Shown here piece after piece: positions 28,266 to 37,404 of a stretch of 64,000 bases of DNA. The notes beneath the pieces were generated by a model, which ran no database searches, was not told the DNA's origin, and saw only the letters and a program-made list of their open reading frames with translations. The stretch covers positions 162,164 to 226,163 of the forward strand of contig VXZQ01000002.1 of NCBI GenBank assembly GCA_009845425.1, in the 5' to 3' direction. Each line of letters starts with the position of its first letter. Positions within the stretch are counted from its first letter, which is position 1. The position numbers were made by a program, and so were the translations under genes. Source of the stretch: Holophagales bacterium (lineage in GTDB: Bacteria > Acidobacteriota > Thermoanaerobaculia > Multivoradales > Multivoraceae).

Positions 28266-28915
28266 GACGGCACTCTCCCCGCTTCCTGGTGACGGTGGCC
28301 GAGTTCGGCCGCGACGTCGGCGAGTTCGACGCCCGTCGCCTGCAGCAGGACCAGCACGTGGTACGCGAGGTCGGCCACTTCCGCGGCAAGGTCGCCGCGG
28401 CGTTCGGTGGACTCCGGTTCCGCATCCGCGCGGATGCCGGCGATCACGGTCTCCCCCGCCTCCTCCGCCACCTTGCGGGCGATCCGGTCGACTCCCTGGC
28501 CGAGCAGGCGTGCGGTGTAGCTCTCGTCCGGCGCCGCGGACGCCCGCTCTGCGAGCACCCGACGCAGCCAGCCGAGCTCGAACTCGGCAACGTTCGGTTC
28601 GAAGCAGCTCCGCGTGTAGAGGTGGCAGGCCGGCCCCGCCGGCAACACCCGCACCAGCAGGGCGTCCCGGTCGCAGTCCTGAAGCACCTCGACGACCGCC
28701 AGCGTGTTGCCGGAAGTCGCGCCCTTGCGCCAGAGCTCCTGGCGGGACCGGCTGTAGAAGTGGGCCTGACCGGTCTCGAGTGTCTTCTCGACCGCCTCGC
28801 GGTTCGCGTAGGCGAGCATGAGCACCGCCCCCGACAGGACGTCCTGCACCACGACCGGCAGCAGACCCCGGTCGTCGTAGGTGAGCGCCGCCGGGTCGAT
28901 CGTTGTCTTCGTCAC
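28262..28915 (-). CDS. hisIE: Bifunctional phosphoribosyl-AMP cyclohydrolase / phosphoribosyl-ATP pyrophosphatase
   Basis: A 217-residue fusion for steps 2 and 3 of histidine synthesis. HisI part, about 1-112: [55 protein letters not shown] and [12 protein letters not shown] (metal-binding Asp/Cys residues). HisE part, about 118-205: [24 protein letters not shown] helix with EE/D residues and [17 protein letters not shown]. It starts at GTG 28915, overlapping the hisF stop as GTGA. Confidence 0.96.
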   Translation of the reverse strand: MTKTTIDPAALTYDDRGLLPVVVQDVLSGAVLMLAYANREAVEKTLETGQAHFYSRSRQELWRKGATSGNTLAVVEVLQDCDRDALLVRVLPAGPACHLYTRSCFEPNVAEFELGWLRRVLAERASAAPDESYTARLLGQGVDRIARKVAEEAGETVIAGIRADAEPESTERRGDLAAEVADLAYHVLVLLQATGVELADVAAELGHRHQEAGRVPS

Positions 28916-29721
28916 CTGCTTGCTCCTGTCTGAATGCGGATCGGATAGCGCCGGCCGAGATACTCCTTGACGGCGCCCACGGAGTACGTCTCCTGGTGGA
29001 AGATCGAGGCGGCGAGGACAGCGGCGGCGCCCGTTTCCAGGGCATCGGCGAGATGCTCCAGGGTGCCCGCGCCCCCCGAGGCGATCACCGGCACGGGCGA
29101 AAGCGCGGACGCCCGGCGCAGCAACTCCAGGTCGTAGCCCGCCTGCGTGCCGTCACTGTCGATGCTGGTCAGCAGGATCTCCCCGGCGCCGCGCTCGATC
29201 CCTTCCTCGATCCACTCCAGCGCATCGAGCCCGGTCGGAGTGCGGCCGCCGTGGGTGACGACCTCCCAGGTCTGGTCCTCGGCACCGGCCGGCTCCCGGC
29301 GCTTTGCGTCGACGGAGAGCACGACGCACTGGCTGCCGAAGCGCTCGGCGAGGCGGGTGAGCAGTTCCGGTTCGGCGACCGCGGCGGTGTTGATCCCCAG
29401 CTTGTCCGCGCCGGCGAGGAGCAAATTGCGGCCGTCATCGACGCTGCGCACGCCGCCGCCGACGCTCAGGGGAATGAACACCTGCTCGGCGGTCCGGCGC
29501 ACCCAGTCGAGGTCCGTGTCGCGACGCTCGGGCGCCGCGGTGATGTCGAGGAAGACGATCTCGTCGGCACCCTCCGCCGCGTAGCGCGCCGCCGCCTCGG
29601 TCGGGTCGCCCTGATCGGTCAGGTTCCTGAACTGGACCCCCTTCACCACGCGGCCGGCCGCCACGTCCAGGCAGGGGATGATCCGGCGCGTCAGGCCGGT
29701 CGGCTCGATGGTGGCTCTCAT
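28912..29721 (-). CDS. hisF: Imidazole glycerol phosphate synthase cyclase subunit
   Basis: A 269-residue barrel that closes the imidazole ring using ammonia from HisH and releases AICAR. It begins [20 protein letters not shown] (catalytic D19) and carries [12 protein letters not shown] and [21 protein letters not shown] (second Asp) plus [16 protein letters not shown] 29721 overlaps hisA (ATGA). [14 protein letters not shown] segment lengthens the loop before the [11 protein letters not shown] strand. Confidence 0.96.
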   Translation of the reverse strand: MRATIEPTGLTRRIIPCLDVAAGRVVKGVQFRNLTDQGDPTEAAARYAAEGADEIVFLDITAAPERRDTDLDWVRRTAEQVFIPLSVGGGVRSVDDGRNLLLAGADKLGINTAAVAEPELLTRLAERFGSQCVVLSVDAKRREPAGAEDQTWEVVTHGGRTPTGLDALEWIEEGIERGAGEILLTSIDSDGTQAGYDLELLRRASALSPVPVIASGGAGTLEHLADALETGAAAVLAASIFHQETYSVGAVKEYLGRRYPIRIQTGASR

Positions 29722-30458
29722 GAAGCCCTCCCGCAGGCGGCAATCGCATCCTCCAGGCGGAGCGAACCGTCGTAGAGCGCCCGGCCCACGATCGCGGCTT
29801 CGATCCCGGGCCGCCGCGCCGCGGCTTCCAGATCGGCCGCTGAACGCACCCCGCCCGAGAGGATCGCCGGCGCGCCGGCCAGGTCGCCGATCCGGCAGGC
29901 GAGGTCGATGTTCGGGCCCTGCATCATCCCGTCGCGCGAGATGTCGGTCACGAGGACCGCGGCCACCGGCAGATCGGCGAGCTGAGCGCAGAGCGCGGCC
30001 GGCGAACGGTCGGCCGACTCGGTCCAGCCGGCGAGCCGGACCTCGCCGCCGTCGATGTCGAGCGCCGCCACCATGCGTTCGGGGTACCGGCGGCAGAGAT
30101 CGGCGAACACGTCGAACTCGCGGACGATGAGCGAGGTCACGACGGTCCGCTCGCAGCCGGCCGCGAAGGCCCACTCGACCGCCTCGCGGTCCCGCAGGCC
30201 GCCGCCGAGCTGGATGCCGCCGCGACCGTTCGGGGACTCCTCTGCCTGCCGCGCGAGCTCCTGGACGACATCGCGCTGGGGCGGGCCACCGAACGCCGCG
30301 TCCAGGTCGACGACGTGGATACGGGCGACACCGGCTTCGCGGTAACGGCGGAGCGCGCTGCCCGGATCGGCGTCATAGACGGTGCGCCGCCGGTCGTCGC
30401 CGCGCATAAGGCGCACGACCTGGCCGCCACGCAGATCAATGGCCGGAAGCAGTTGCAC
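29718..30458 (-). CDS. hisA: Phosphoribosylformimino-AICAR ribotide isomerase
   Basis: A 246-residue barrel. GTG 30458 is chosen: it has GGAGG 5 nt upstream and gives the family's exact opening ([21 protein letters not shown]); TTG 30473 would only add TEEPV. Catalytic Asp in PAIDLRGG (D8) and in [15 protein letters not shown]; phosphate sites [10 protein letters not shown] and [11 protein letters not shown]. It overlaps hisH by 23 bp, the longest overlap in the operon. Confidence 0.96.
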   Translation of the reverse strand: MQLLPAIDLRGGQVVRLMRGDDRRRTVYDADPGSALRRYREAGVARIHVVDLDAAFGGPPQRDVVQELARQAEESPNGRGGIQLGGGLRDREAVEWAFAAGCERTVVTSLIVREFDVFADLCRRYPERMVAALDIDGGEVRLAGWTESADRSPAALCAQLADLPVAAVLVTDISRDGMMQGPNIDLACRIGDLAGAPAILSGGVRSAADLEAAARRPGIEAAIVGRALYDGSLRLEDAIAACGRAS

Positions 30459-31101
30459 TGGTTCCTCCGTCAATCCCGGCGGCCAGATCGCCGGCCCAGC
30501 TCAGGTAGTTGCTCAGCAACCGCAGGCCCGCAGCGCCGCTCTTCTCAGGGTGGAACTGGGTGCCGGCGATCCGCCCGCGGCCCGTGATCGCCGGGAAGCT
30601 GCGGCCGTGCCGGCAACGCCCGAGCACCCACTCCTCCGGCACGTCCTGTGGTGCGAAGGAGTGGACGAAGTAGTAGTGGTCGTCGTTCGTGGCGCCCTCG
30701 AGCAGGGGGTGGTCCTTGACCGCGAAGACGCGGTTCCAGCCGATGTGGGGCAACGGCACACCGCCGGGTAGCTCGGTGACCCCACCGGGGAGCAGGGCAA
30801 GGCCGTCCGTGGTCCCGAACTCTTCGCTGCTGTCGAACAGGAGCTGGTAGCCGATGCAGATGCCGAGCAGCGTGGCGCCGTCGTCGAGCGCGGCGCGCAT
30901 GGCCTCCTCGGGCGCGCCGCGCAGGACCTCCCGCGGCGGTCGGAAGGCACCGACCCCCGGCAGCACCAGGCAGCGGGAGGCACGAATCGTCGCCGGGTCG
31001 CAGGTGATCTCGACCTTGGCGCCCAGGTGCCGGAGCGCCCGCACCAGGTTGCCGATGTTGCCGACCCCGGCGTCGATCACGGTCGCTTCCGTGCCGGTCA
31101 T
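30436..31101 (-). CDS. hisH: Imidazole glycerol phosphate synthase glutaminase subunit
   Basis: A 221-residue class I amidotransferase partner of HisF. Nucleophile C82 in LLGICIGYQLLFDSSEE; His/Glu dyad in GTQFHPEKSGAAGLRLLSNYL; early IDAGVGNIGNLVRAL. ATG 31101 overlaps the hisB stop as ATGA. A short Gly/Ser-rich tail ([13 protein letters not shown]) extends past the normal end, within the hisA overlap. Confidence 0.96.
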   Translation of the reverse strand: MTGTEATVIDAGVGNIGNLVRALRHLGAKVEITCDPATIRASRCLVLPGVGAFRPPREVLRGAPEEAMRAALDDGATLLGICIGYQLLFDSSEEFGTTDGLALLPGGVTELPGGVPLPHIGWNRVFAVKDHPLLEGATNDDHYYFVHSFAPQDVPEEWVLGRCRHGRSFPAITGRGRIAGTQFHPEKSGAAGLRLLSNYLSWAGDLAAGIDGGTSATASGH

Positions 31102-31697
31102 GCGGTGAGACTCCCCTTCGTGCTCGGCACCTCGGCAACCGCCCCGGCCCGAAGCGACACCGCGTCGCGCAGCGCGAGAGCCACCGCCTTGAAGGCGGCT
31201 TCGGCCACGTGGTGCGGGTTACGGCCGCAGAGCACGTCAAGGTGCAGCGTCAGCCGGCCGCGGTCGGCGAGGGCGCCGAAGAAGTCGCCGACCAGGGTGA
31301 GCGGGAACTCGGTCGTGACCCAGGCCTGCTCGAGGTCCGGCGGCAGCCGGAGGTGGAAGGCGCCCCGGCCGGAGAGGTCGACCACGGCGCGCGCCAGCGC
31401 CTCGTCGAGCGGGGCGAAGGCGTGCGCAAAGCGGCGCACCCCGGCGCGGTCACCCAGAGCCTCCCGGAGAGCGTCGCCGAGCACGATCCCGGTGTCCTCC
31501 ACCGTGTGGTGGAGGTCGATCTCGACATCGCCGCGGGCTTCGAGGTCGAGCCCCAGGCCGCCGTGGCGCGTCAGCGCGTCCAGCATGTGGCTGAAGAACC
31601 CGTTCGGAGTATCGATCCGGCGGGTTCCACCGTCCAGCGACAGGTCGGCGCGAATCTCGGTTTCGGACGTCTTCCGCTCGACCGACGCTGTTCTCAT
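31098..31697 (-). CDS. hisB: Imidazoleglycerol-phosphate dehydratase
   Basis: A 199-residue monofunctional enzyme (no phosphatase domain). It carries the two manganese-binding HH-x-x-E repeats (DLHHTVEDTGIVLG and GRNPHHVAEAAFKAVALALR) and FFSHMLDALTRHGGLGL. ATG 31697 overlaps the hisC stop (ATGA). A separate histidinol-phosphatase is not in this window. Confidence 0.97.
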   Translation of the reverse strand: MRTASVERKTSETEIRADLSLDGGTRRIDTPNGFFSHMLDALTRHGGLGLDLEARGDVEIDLHHTVEDTGIVLGDALREALGDRAGVRRFAHAFAPLDEALARAVVDLSGRGAFHLRLPPDLEQAWVTTEFPLTLVGDFFGALADRGRLTLHLDVLCGRNPHHVAEAAFKAVALALRDAVSLRAGAVAEVPSTKGSLTA

Positions 31698-32788
31698 GCC
31701 TCGCCTCCTGAAGTTGACGCCAGCATCTCCGCCAGGGCGCGCCGGGTCGCACGCAGGGCCGGCCCGGCGCCGATTCCGATCCGCATGCAGTTGGCGAGTC
31801 CCGGGTAGCGGCTCACGTCCCGGACCAGCACGCCGACCGCCGCCAGACCGTCGCGGATCTCGGTACAGCGCGGATGGCGAGCGAGCAGGAAGTTCGCTTC
31901 CGAGTCGAAGACCTCGAAGCCGAACTCCCGGAGCATGACTGCCCACTGCTCCCGCCGCGCCCGCACGACCGCGACCCGGCGCGGGAAGCGGCCGGCGTGT
32001 TCCAACGCCACCTCGCCGATGACGGCCGCGGCGTGCCCGACGTTGTAGGCCAGTTTGACCTTGATCAACTGCGCGACGAGCTCCGGCGCGGCGAGCAGGT
32101 AGCCAAGACGGATGCCGCCCAGGGACCAGGCCTTGGACAGGGTCCGGAACAGGACGACGTTCGGGTTCGCCCGCAGCAACGGCCGGTAGTCGTGGCGGCA
32201 GAACTCGCCGTAGGCGTTGTCGAGCAGAAGGGCCGCTTCCAGGGACCGCGCCAGACGCTCCACGGCTTCGCGATCAGCCGCCGCGCCGGTCGGGTTGTTC
32301 GGTGTGCACAGGAGCACCGGCCGGCGCGGGTCGCGGTCGACCTCGGCCTGGAGCTCGTCCATCTGCAGGCCCAGGTCGGGAGCCGGAGGCAGGTGCCGCG
32401 GCACGCCGGCGGCGCGGCCGACGAACGTCCTGTAGGGGCTGAAGCTCGGATCGCAGATGAGCACTTCCTGACCGGGGCGGACGACTCCCTCGAGCACGGT
32501 CGTGAGGAGTTCGCCGGAACCGTTACCCACCAGGACGCCCTCCATGGGCCACTCGTGCAGGTCGCCGATCAGCCGGCGCAGCCGGTCGGCGTGAAAGTCC
32601 GGGTACTCCGACCAGGGCCGGGCAGCCAGCCGGGCCAGCGCCTCCCGCTTGAGCGACCTCGGCAGGTCCCAGGGCGCCTCGTTCTGGTCGAGCTTGTAGC
32701 GGGCCTCGACCTGGTGCAGCGAGTAGAGAGACAGGTCGCGCACCTCCGGCCGCACCAGGGCCGCCGCCCGCTCGGCGCGGCCGCTCAT
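31694..32788 (-). CDS. hisC: Histidinol-phosphate aminotransferase
   Basis: A 364-residue fold-type I aminotransferase. PLP lysine K219 is in RTLSKAWSLGGIRLGYLLA; other markers are KLDQNEAPWDLP, VGNGSGELL, CTPNNPTG, LLLDNAYGEF and the C-terminal MRIGIG. ATG 32788 overlaps the hisD stop (ATGA). It may also act on aromatic amino acids, as some HisC do. Confidence 0.96.
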   Translation of the reverse strand: MSGRAERAAALVRPEVRDLSLYSLHQVEARYKLDQNEAPWDLPRSLKREALARLAARPWSEYPDFHADRLRRLIGDLHEWPMEGVLVGNGSGELLTTVLEGVVRPGQEVLICDPSFSPYRTFVGRAAGVPRHLPPAPDLGLQMDELQAEVDRDPRRPVLLCTPNNPTGAAADREAVERLARSLEAALLLDNAYGEFCRHDYRPLLRANPNVVLFRTLSKAWSLGGIRLGYLLAAPELVAQLIKVKLAYNVGHAAAVIGEVALEHAGRFPRRVAVVRARREQWAVMLREFGFEVFDSEANFLLARHPRCTEIRDGLAAVGVLVRDVSRYPGLANCMRIGIGAGPALRATRRALAEMLASTSGGEA

Positions 32789-34185
32789 CGCCTGGTCTCC
32801 CGGCCGTCGGACCCGCGACGCAGCGCGGCCGCCGCGGCATGGGCGGACAGACCCTCCGTCGTCGCCAGTGTCTCGGCGGCGCCGGCCCAGGCTGCCGCGG
32901 CCTCGGCGGAGAACCGGACGGTGTGGCTTCGCCGCAGGAAGTCCTCGGTGCCGAGGCCGGAAGCAAAGCGCGCGCTGCCGCCCGTGGGCAGCACGTGGCT
33001 GGGACCGGCGACGTAGTCACCGAACACGACCGGGGACGACGCGCCGACGAACACCGCGCCGGCGTTCCGGACCTCGCCGGCCCTCTCCTCGGCCGCCTCG
33101 CCCATCAACTGCAGATGCTCCGGGGCGATGCGCTCGGCGAGAGCGATCGCCTCGTCCAGGTCGGCGACGACGAAGGCCACGCCGTACCGCTCGAGGGCCG
33201 CCACGGCCGTTTCAGCGGTCGGCAGGTCCGCGAGCCGCGAGTCGACCTCACGGCCGACGCTCTCCGCGAGTTCGGCGGAGTCGGTGACCAGGACCGCGAC
33301 CGCCAGCGGATCGTGTTCCGCCTGCGCCAGCAGGTCGGCGGCGACGCACTCAGCCGGAGCGCCGGCGGTGGCGACGATGACGACCTCGGACGGCCCGGCG
33401 TCCCGGTCGATACCGACATCCGCCGCGACGTGCTGCTTGGCCGCCGCCACCCAGGCGTTGCCCGGGCCCGCGATCAGATCGACCGGGCGGATCGACTCGG
33501 TGCCGTAGGCCAGCGCCGCGACCGCGTGGGCCCCGCCCATGCCCCACACCTCGTCCACTCCGACCAGGTCCAGAACGTGCCGCAGCACCGGGCTGTCCCG
33601 ATAGGCCCGGGGCGGCGTGGCGACGACGATCTCCTCGACACCGGCGAGCCGGGCCGGCACCGCGGTCATCAGCACGGTCGACGGATAGGGGAAGCGGCCG
33701 CCTGGCAAGTAGAGGCCGACCCGGCGGACGGCGAGGCGACGCTCCTCGATCCGGACGCCGTCCCGGTCGACGCGTTCCACGCCGGGCCCACGCAGGAGTA
33801 CGCGGTGATACGCCTCGATCGCGCTCCGGGCGCGTTCGATGGCGGCGAGTACCGGCGGCTCGACCTCATCGACGGCTGGAGCGGAGCCGGCCTCGCGGCC
33901 GGCGCGTTTCCCGGCCGCCTTCGGCGGCAGCGGGTCAGAAGACCCGCGCACCGACAGGCGGAGGAGGTCCGTTGTCCCTGCCTCGTAACCGTCGAAGCGA
34001 CGCACTGCCTCGAGCAGGGCGGCGTCGCCGCCGGCCCGGACCTGGTCCACGATCTCCGCTGCCGCCTGGCGGATCTCCGCCGCGATGCCGCCGCGGCCCC
34101 GGCGGTCAAGGAGTTCCAGGCGTTCCCGTCCGGCGAAACTCCCGGCGTCGAGGACCCGAAGCGCGCTGCCGCCTACTTCACTCAC
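32785..34185 (-). CDS. hisD: Histidinol dehydrogenase with an in-frame repeat-derived insert
   Basis: A 466-residue zinc enzyme performing the last two oxidations of His synthesis. Present: GLYLPGGRFPYPSTVLMTAVPARLAGV, WGMGGAHAVAALAYGTESI, VDLIAGPGNAWVAAAKQHV, GPSEVVIVA, LLAQAEHDPLAVAVLV and ERIAPEHLQ (catalytic Glu/His), and GDYVAGPSHVLPTGGSARF. Residues about 77-98 (RGSSDPLPPKAAGKRAGREAGS) are unusual: they are encoded by a palindromic repeat inserted in frame. GTG 34185 overlaps hisG by 8 bp. Confidence 0.95.
   Translation of the reverse strand: MSEVGGSALRVLDAGSFAGRERLELLDRRGRGGIAAEIRQAAAEIVDQVRAGGDAALLEAVRRFDGYEAGTTDLLRLSVRGSSDPLPPKAAGKRAGREAGSAPAVDEVEPPVLAAIERARSAIEAYHRVLLRGPGVERVDRDGVRIEERRLAVRRVGLYLPGGRFPYPSTVLMTAVPARLAGVEEIVVATPPRAYRDSPVLRHVLDLVGVDEVWGMGGAHAVAALAYGTESIRPVDLIAGPGNAWVAAAKQHVAADVGIDRDAGPSEVVIVATAGAPAECVAADLLAQAEHDPLAVAVLVTDSAELAESVGREVDSRLADLPTAETAVAALERYGVAFVVADLDEAIALAERIAPEHLQLMGEAAEERAGEVRNAGAVFVGASSPVVFGDYVAGPSHVLPTGGSARFASGLGTEDFLRRSHTVRFSAEAAAAWAGAAETLATTEGLSAHAAAAALRRGSDGRETRR
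33895..33955. repeat. Palindromic element inserted in frame in hisD
   Basis: Two stacked hairpins: a GGCCGG...CCGGCC palindrome (about 33897-33916) and the exact 18-nt core GCGGGTC-AGAA-GACCCGC at 33930-33947, identical to the core of the intergenic element at 5986-6007, followed by GCACCGACAG. It is read through without a stop in the HisD frame. Confidence 0.7.
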
Positions 34186-34816
34186 CGCCGGTCTCCGTCT
34201 CTTCGAGTGCGCCGAGCAGGCCGCTCAGCCGCCGGCGGTGGGCGTGAAACGACGCCCGGTTGACGACGAACGTCGGGGCCACGGCCGCGAGCACCTCGAC
34301 TTCGTGCAGGTCGTGGGCCCGGAGCGTGCCACCGGTCTGAACGATGTCCACCGCCACGTCGGTCAGATCGAGCAGCGGTCCAAGTTCGATCGAGCTGGTG
34401 AGGTGGATCACCTCGACGTGGAGGTTCCGGGCGGCCAGCAGCCGTGCCGCCCAGGTCGGATAGCGGGTCGCCGCGCGGAGCTGGCCGCTCCGCTTCGGCA
34501 ACTCGGGAGTCTCGGCGATCAGGGACAGGCGGCTCCTGCCGCCCTTCAGCTGAAGCGGCCGGAAGACGTCGGGCTGGGTCTCCTCGAGCACGTCCGAGCC
34601 GACGATCGCGCAGTCGACGATCCCGTGCTCGACGTAGAGCGGCAGGTCCCAGTCCTTGAGCAGCAGCACCTCGACCGGAGTCCCCAGGACGCTCTGGTCG
34701 GGGAAACGCTGGCGCAGCCGCGAGGAGTCGAGGCCGTCGAGGTTCAGTCCCGCGGCCGCGAGGGCCGCGCGCGCGGGGCCCAGGTTCCGCCCCTTGGGCA
34801 GGCCAATCGTGATCAT
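34178..34816 (-). CDS. hisG: ATP phosphoribosyltransferase, short form
   Basis: A 212-residue HisG of the short type, lacking the C-terminal regulatory domain. It catalyses the first step, ATP plus PRPP, and depends on HisZ for activity and His feedback. Motifs: ITIGLPKGRNLGPA, YVEHGIVDCAIVGSDVLEE, ATRYPTWAARLLAARN, and the PRPP loop AVDIVQTGGTLRAHDL. ATG 34816 overlaps hisZ by ATGA, matching the need for a 1:1 complex. Confidence 0.96.
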   Translation of the reverse strand: MITIGLPKGRNLGPARAALAAAGLNLDGLDSSRLRQRFPDQSVLGTPVEVLLLKDWDLPLYVEHGIVDCAIVGSDVLEETQPDVFRPLQLKGGRSRLSLIAETPELPKRSGQLRAATRYPTWAARLLAARNLHVEVIHLTSSIELGPLLDLTDVAVDIVQTGGTLRAHDLHEVEVLAAVAPTFVVNRASFHAHRRRLSGLLGALEETETGGE

Positions 34817-35817
34817 GACCGCGCCTCCGCGACGCCGAGTTCCAGCAGCAGGTCGAGACCGAGCGAGAAGCCGACCGCCGAGCAATCGCCGCTGAGCGAC
34901 CGGAACACCTTGTCGTAGCGGCCGCCGACGCCGAGGGCCAGGGCGGTCCCCGGCGCGTAGGCGGCGAACATCAGGCCGTCGTAGTAGCCGCGCGGGCCCG
35001 AGCCGACACCGATGCGCGGGTCGAGGGCCGCGGCGGCGAACTCGGCGAGGTCGACCTCGATCTCGACGGCCGCGTCGCGATACGCGGAGGACAGCCGGTC
35101 GCGCAGAGCGAGCAGTTCGAACACGGCCTCTCCCGTGCCGCCCAGCACCGAGAGGTCAGTCGGGTAGCCGCGTTCGACGACCTCGGCCAGACCGGCCCGG
35201 CGCGCCGCGATCCGGTCGCGGCTGGCGATGCGCAATGCGAGGTCGGAGGCTTCGTGTTCGCCGGCGGCGGCCAGCAGAGCCTCGTCGAGCGCTCCGGCCA
35301 CGCCGAGCACCACGCGCAGGGCATGCTCCTCGCCGTCGACGACCGCGGGGGCCTCCCCGCGCGCCTCGAGCAGCAGGTCGAAGAACAGGGTCAACATCTG
35401 CTCGTCCGCTTCGGCCTCGTCGCCACCGAGGAGCTCCGCGCCCAACTGGGAGTACTCGCGCATCCTGCCCGGCCGCAAGGGCTGGTGACGCACGACATCG
35501 CCCCGGTAGTAGAGGCGCAGCGGCAGCTCCAGTTCGTCCAGGTGGGGCGCCAGTAGCCGCGCCAGCATCGGCGTGAAGTCGCCCCGCAGCACGAGAAGCT
35601 GACCGTCCCGGTCCACGAAACGGTAGAGCTGCTCCAGTCGTCGCCCCGTCAGCAACGGCCGGTACGGCTCGAAGTAGTCGAGGATGGGGAGGAGGACTTC
35701 GGCAAAACCGCGCTCCTCCAGCAGCGCGGAAAGCCGCGCCTCAAGCCGGCGGCGCCGCCTGGCGCTGTCGAACAGGGCGGCCGAGACTCCGGTCGGCAAG
35801 CCGGCGGAGATCTTCAT
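34813..35817 (-). CDS. hisZ: ATP phosphoribosyltransferase regulatory subunit
   Basis: A 334-residue class II HisRS-like protein without aminoacylation motifs. Readable landmarks: FAEVLLPILDYFEPYRPLLTGRRLEQLYRFVDRDGQLLVLRGDFTPMLARLLAPHL (motif 1/2 region) and YYDGLMFAAYAPGTALALGVGGRYDKVFRSLS near the end. It binds short HisG and carries the histidine feedback site. ATG 35817 overlaps the aroDE stop (ATGA). Confidence 0.95.
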   Translation of the reverse strand: MKISAGLPTGVSAALFDSARRRRRLEARLSALLEERGFAEVLLPILDYFEPYRPLLTGRRLEQLYRFVDRDGQLLVLRGDFTPMLARLLAPHLDELELPLRLYYRGDVVRHQPLRPGRMREYSQLGAELLGGDEAEADEQMLTLFFDLLLEARGEAPAVVDGEEHALRVVLGVAGALDEALLAAAGEHEASDLALRIASRDRIAARRAGLAEVVERGYPTDLSVLGGTGEAVFELLALRDRLSSAYRDAAVEIEVDLAEFAAAALDPRIGVGSGPRGYYDGLMFAAYAPGTALALGVGGRYDKVFRSLSGDCSAVGFSLGLDLLLELGVAEARS

Positions 35818-37355
35818 CGACACATCTCCAGGCCCAGGGCGGCGGCACCGACCTCGAAGGGCAGGGCCGTTCCGGTCATCGCCTTGAACTGCGAGAGCCC
35901 CTGGTGCAGGAGGACCTCGCGGCCGCCGACCACCATCAACCCCCTGGCCGCCAGCGCGCGGCTCCAGGGTGTTGGGCCGCCGCCGTAGACCAGCTCGACC
36001 GCGGCCGCCGAGGCTCGAAGCCCCGCCGGGTCGCAGGGCAGCGGATCGTCGGCCCGGTGACCGAGAGAAGTCGCGTTGACGATGATGTCGAAGTCGCCGG
36101 GCACCAGTTCTTCGAGCGGCACGAAGGCGAGGCCGAGCGACTCCGCGGCAGCCAGTCCCGTCGACTCCGTGCGGTTGGCGAGTGCCACCCGGGCGCCGGC
36201 CGCGGCCAGACCGAGCGCGGCGGCTCGACCGGCGCCGCCGGCGCCGATGACCACCGCCTCGCGGTCCTCCAGAGCGATGCCGCCTCGGCGGAGCGGACCC
36301 ACAACCCCCTCGGGATCCGTACTCTCCGCCCTCCATCGCGTGGCCGCGGCGCCATTCCGGCATGGCAACAGCGTGTTCGCGCCCTGCGTCCCGCGCGCCA
36401 GGTCCCCCGCCTCGGAGGCCGCCGCAAGGGCCGCCGCCTTGTGGGGCGCGGTCACGCTCAGGCCGGAGAGCGGCAAGCCCGCGCGGTCGAAGAAGTCGGA
36501 GAGAGCGACCTCGCGCCAGAAAGTCTCGAAGCTCGGCGCATCGAAGGCGACGTAGAGAGCCTCCTCGCCGCGGTCGCTGTAGCCCGCGTTGTGGAGCCTG
36601 GGCGACAGGCTGTGCGCCGCCGGGTGGCCGACGACGCCGAACAGCCGCGATGCGCGACGGAGGTTCGGGAGGCCGTAGTCGACCCGCAGCCGCTCCACGG
36701 GCGGCTGACCGGGCGCCGCGGCCAGCGGTCCGGCGGCGCCGTAGACCCACGGTGCGCCGAGACGCGGCGCCACCAGCCGGGTCCAGGCGCCGATGGCGCC
36801 CATCGAGAAGGCGGCGACGTCGCCCCGGCCCGCGCCGAGAAGCAACTCGAGCGGCACCAGCTCCTCGCCGGAGCGCTGTGCCTCGGTCACCAGCTTGTAA
36901 AGCCGCGCCTCCACCCCGGAAACCTGTCTCAAGCGGCCCCGCAGGACCTTCAGGTTCCGCGCCCGACCGTGCCACGACACCAGGCGACGCCGGGGCTCGA
37001 CAACGTCCAGAACGGCCCTGCCGAGATCGCGGTCCGCCTCGATGTCAACGAAGTCATATCCGCGTGCCGCGGAAAGCAGCGCCGCCCGGCGCTCCGGCTC
37101 AACGGTGCCCCGACCGCCTTCCGCTTCGCTCCGCAGCGTGTAGAGAAGCTCTCCGGCGAAACGCTCCCGCAACCAGTCGACGCCGATATCGCCGACCAGA
37201 TCCGCCCGCACCTCGAGGCAGTCCGCCAGCTCCGAGAGAGCGCGCACCTCGTCGCCGGACGCGCTGGGCGCCTCGGTCAACGACGCCACCAAGGTCGCAG
37301 TCGCTGCGGCCTCCGTAGGGGTGGCGATCCGGGGTTCGTCGATTGTCGGGTTCAA
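35814..37355 (-). CDS. aroDE: Bifunctional 3-dehydroquinate dehydratase (type I) / shikimate dehydrogenase
   Basis: A 513-residue fusion for shikimate steps 3 and 4. DHQ dehydratase part (about 1-222): LEVRADL, LLYTLRSEAEGG, catalytic His in RLVSWHG (H129), Schiff-base Lys in ARLYKLVTEA (K154), AFSMGAIGAWTRL and AAAPGQPPV. Shikimate dehydrogenase part (about 238-513): FGVVGHPAAHSLSPRLHN, SVTAPHKAAAL (catalytic Lys), GANTLLP, TDPEGV and VIGAGGAGRAAALGLA. I chose TTG 37355 because the frame upstream runs through the terminator hairpin, and AAGGAGGT lies 9 nt before the TTG; GTG 37400 is the alternative. First enzyme gene of the supraoperon. Confidence 0.9.
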   Translation of the reverse strand: MNPTIDEPRIATPTEAAATATLVASLTEAPSASGDEVRALSELADCLEVRADLVGDIGVDWLRERFAGELLYTLRSEAEGGRGTVEPERRAALLSAARGYDFVDIEADRDLGRAVLDVVEPRRRLVSWHGRARNLKVLRGRLRQVSGVEARLYKLVTEAQRSGEELVPLELLLGAGRGDVAAFSMGAIGAWTRLVAPRLGAPWVYGAAGPLAAAPGQPPVERLRVDYGLPNLRRASRLFGVVGHPAAHSLSPRLHNAGYSDRGEEALYVAFDAPSFETFWREVALSDFFDRAGLPLSGLSVTAPHKAAALAAASEAGDLARGTQGANTLLPCRNGAAATRWRAESTDPEGVVGPLRRGGIALEDREAVVIGAGGAGRAAALGLAAAGARVALANRTESTGLAAAESLGLAFVPLEELVPGDFDIIVNATSLGHRADDPLPCDPAGLRASAAAVELVYGGGPTPWSRALAARGLMVVGGREVLLHQGLSQFKAMTGTALPFEVGAAALGLEMCR

Positions 37356-37392
37356 AACGGGAAGACCTCCTTCGATCCGGAAGGAGGTCTTC
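37353..37392 (-). terminator. Attenuator terminator hairpin before aroDE
   Basis: On the transcript, GAAGACCTCCTTC (37392-37380), a 6-nt loop CGGATC, then GAAGGAGGTCTTC (37373-37361) form a perfect 13-bp stem, followed by CCGTTTTG. The U run is short (four), so termination strength is uncertain. The 3' arm contains the AAGGAGGT Shine-Dalgarno for the TTG start at 37355, so the folded stem would also block translation. Confidence 0.75.
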
Positions 37393-37404
37393 TCGCTCAC
37401 CCTC

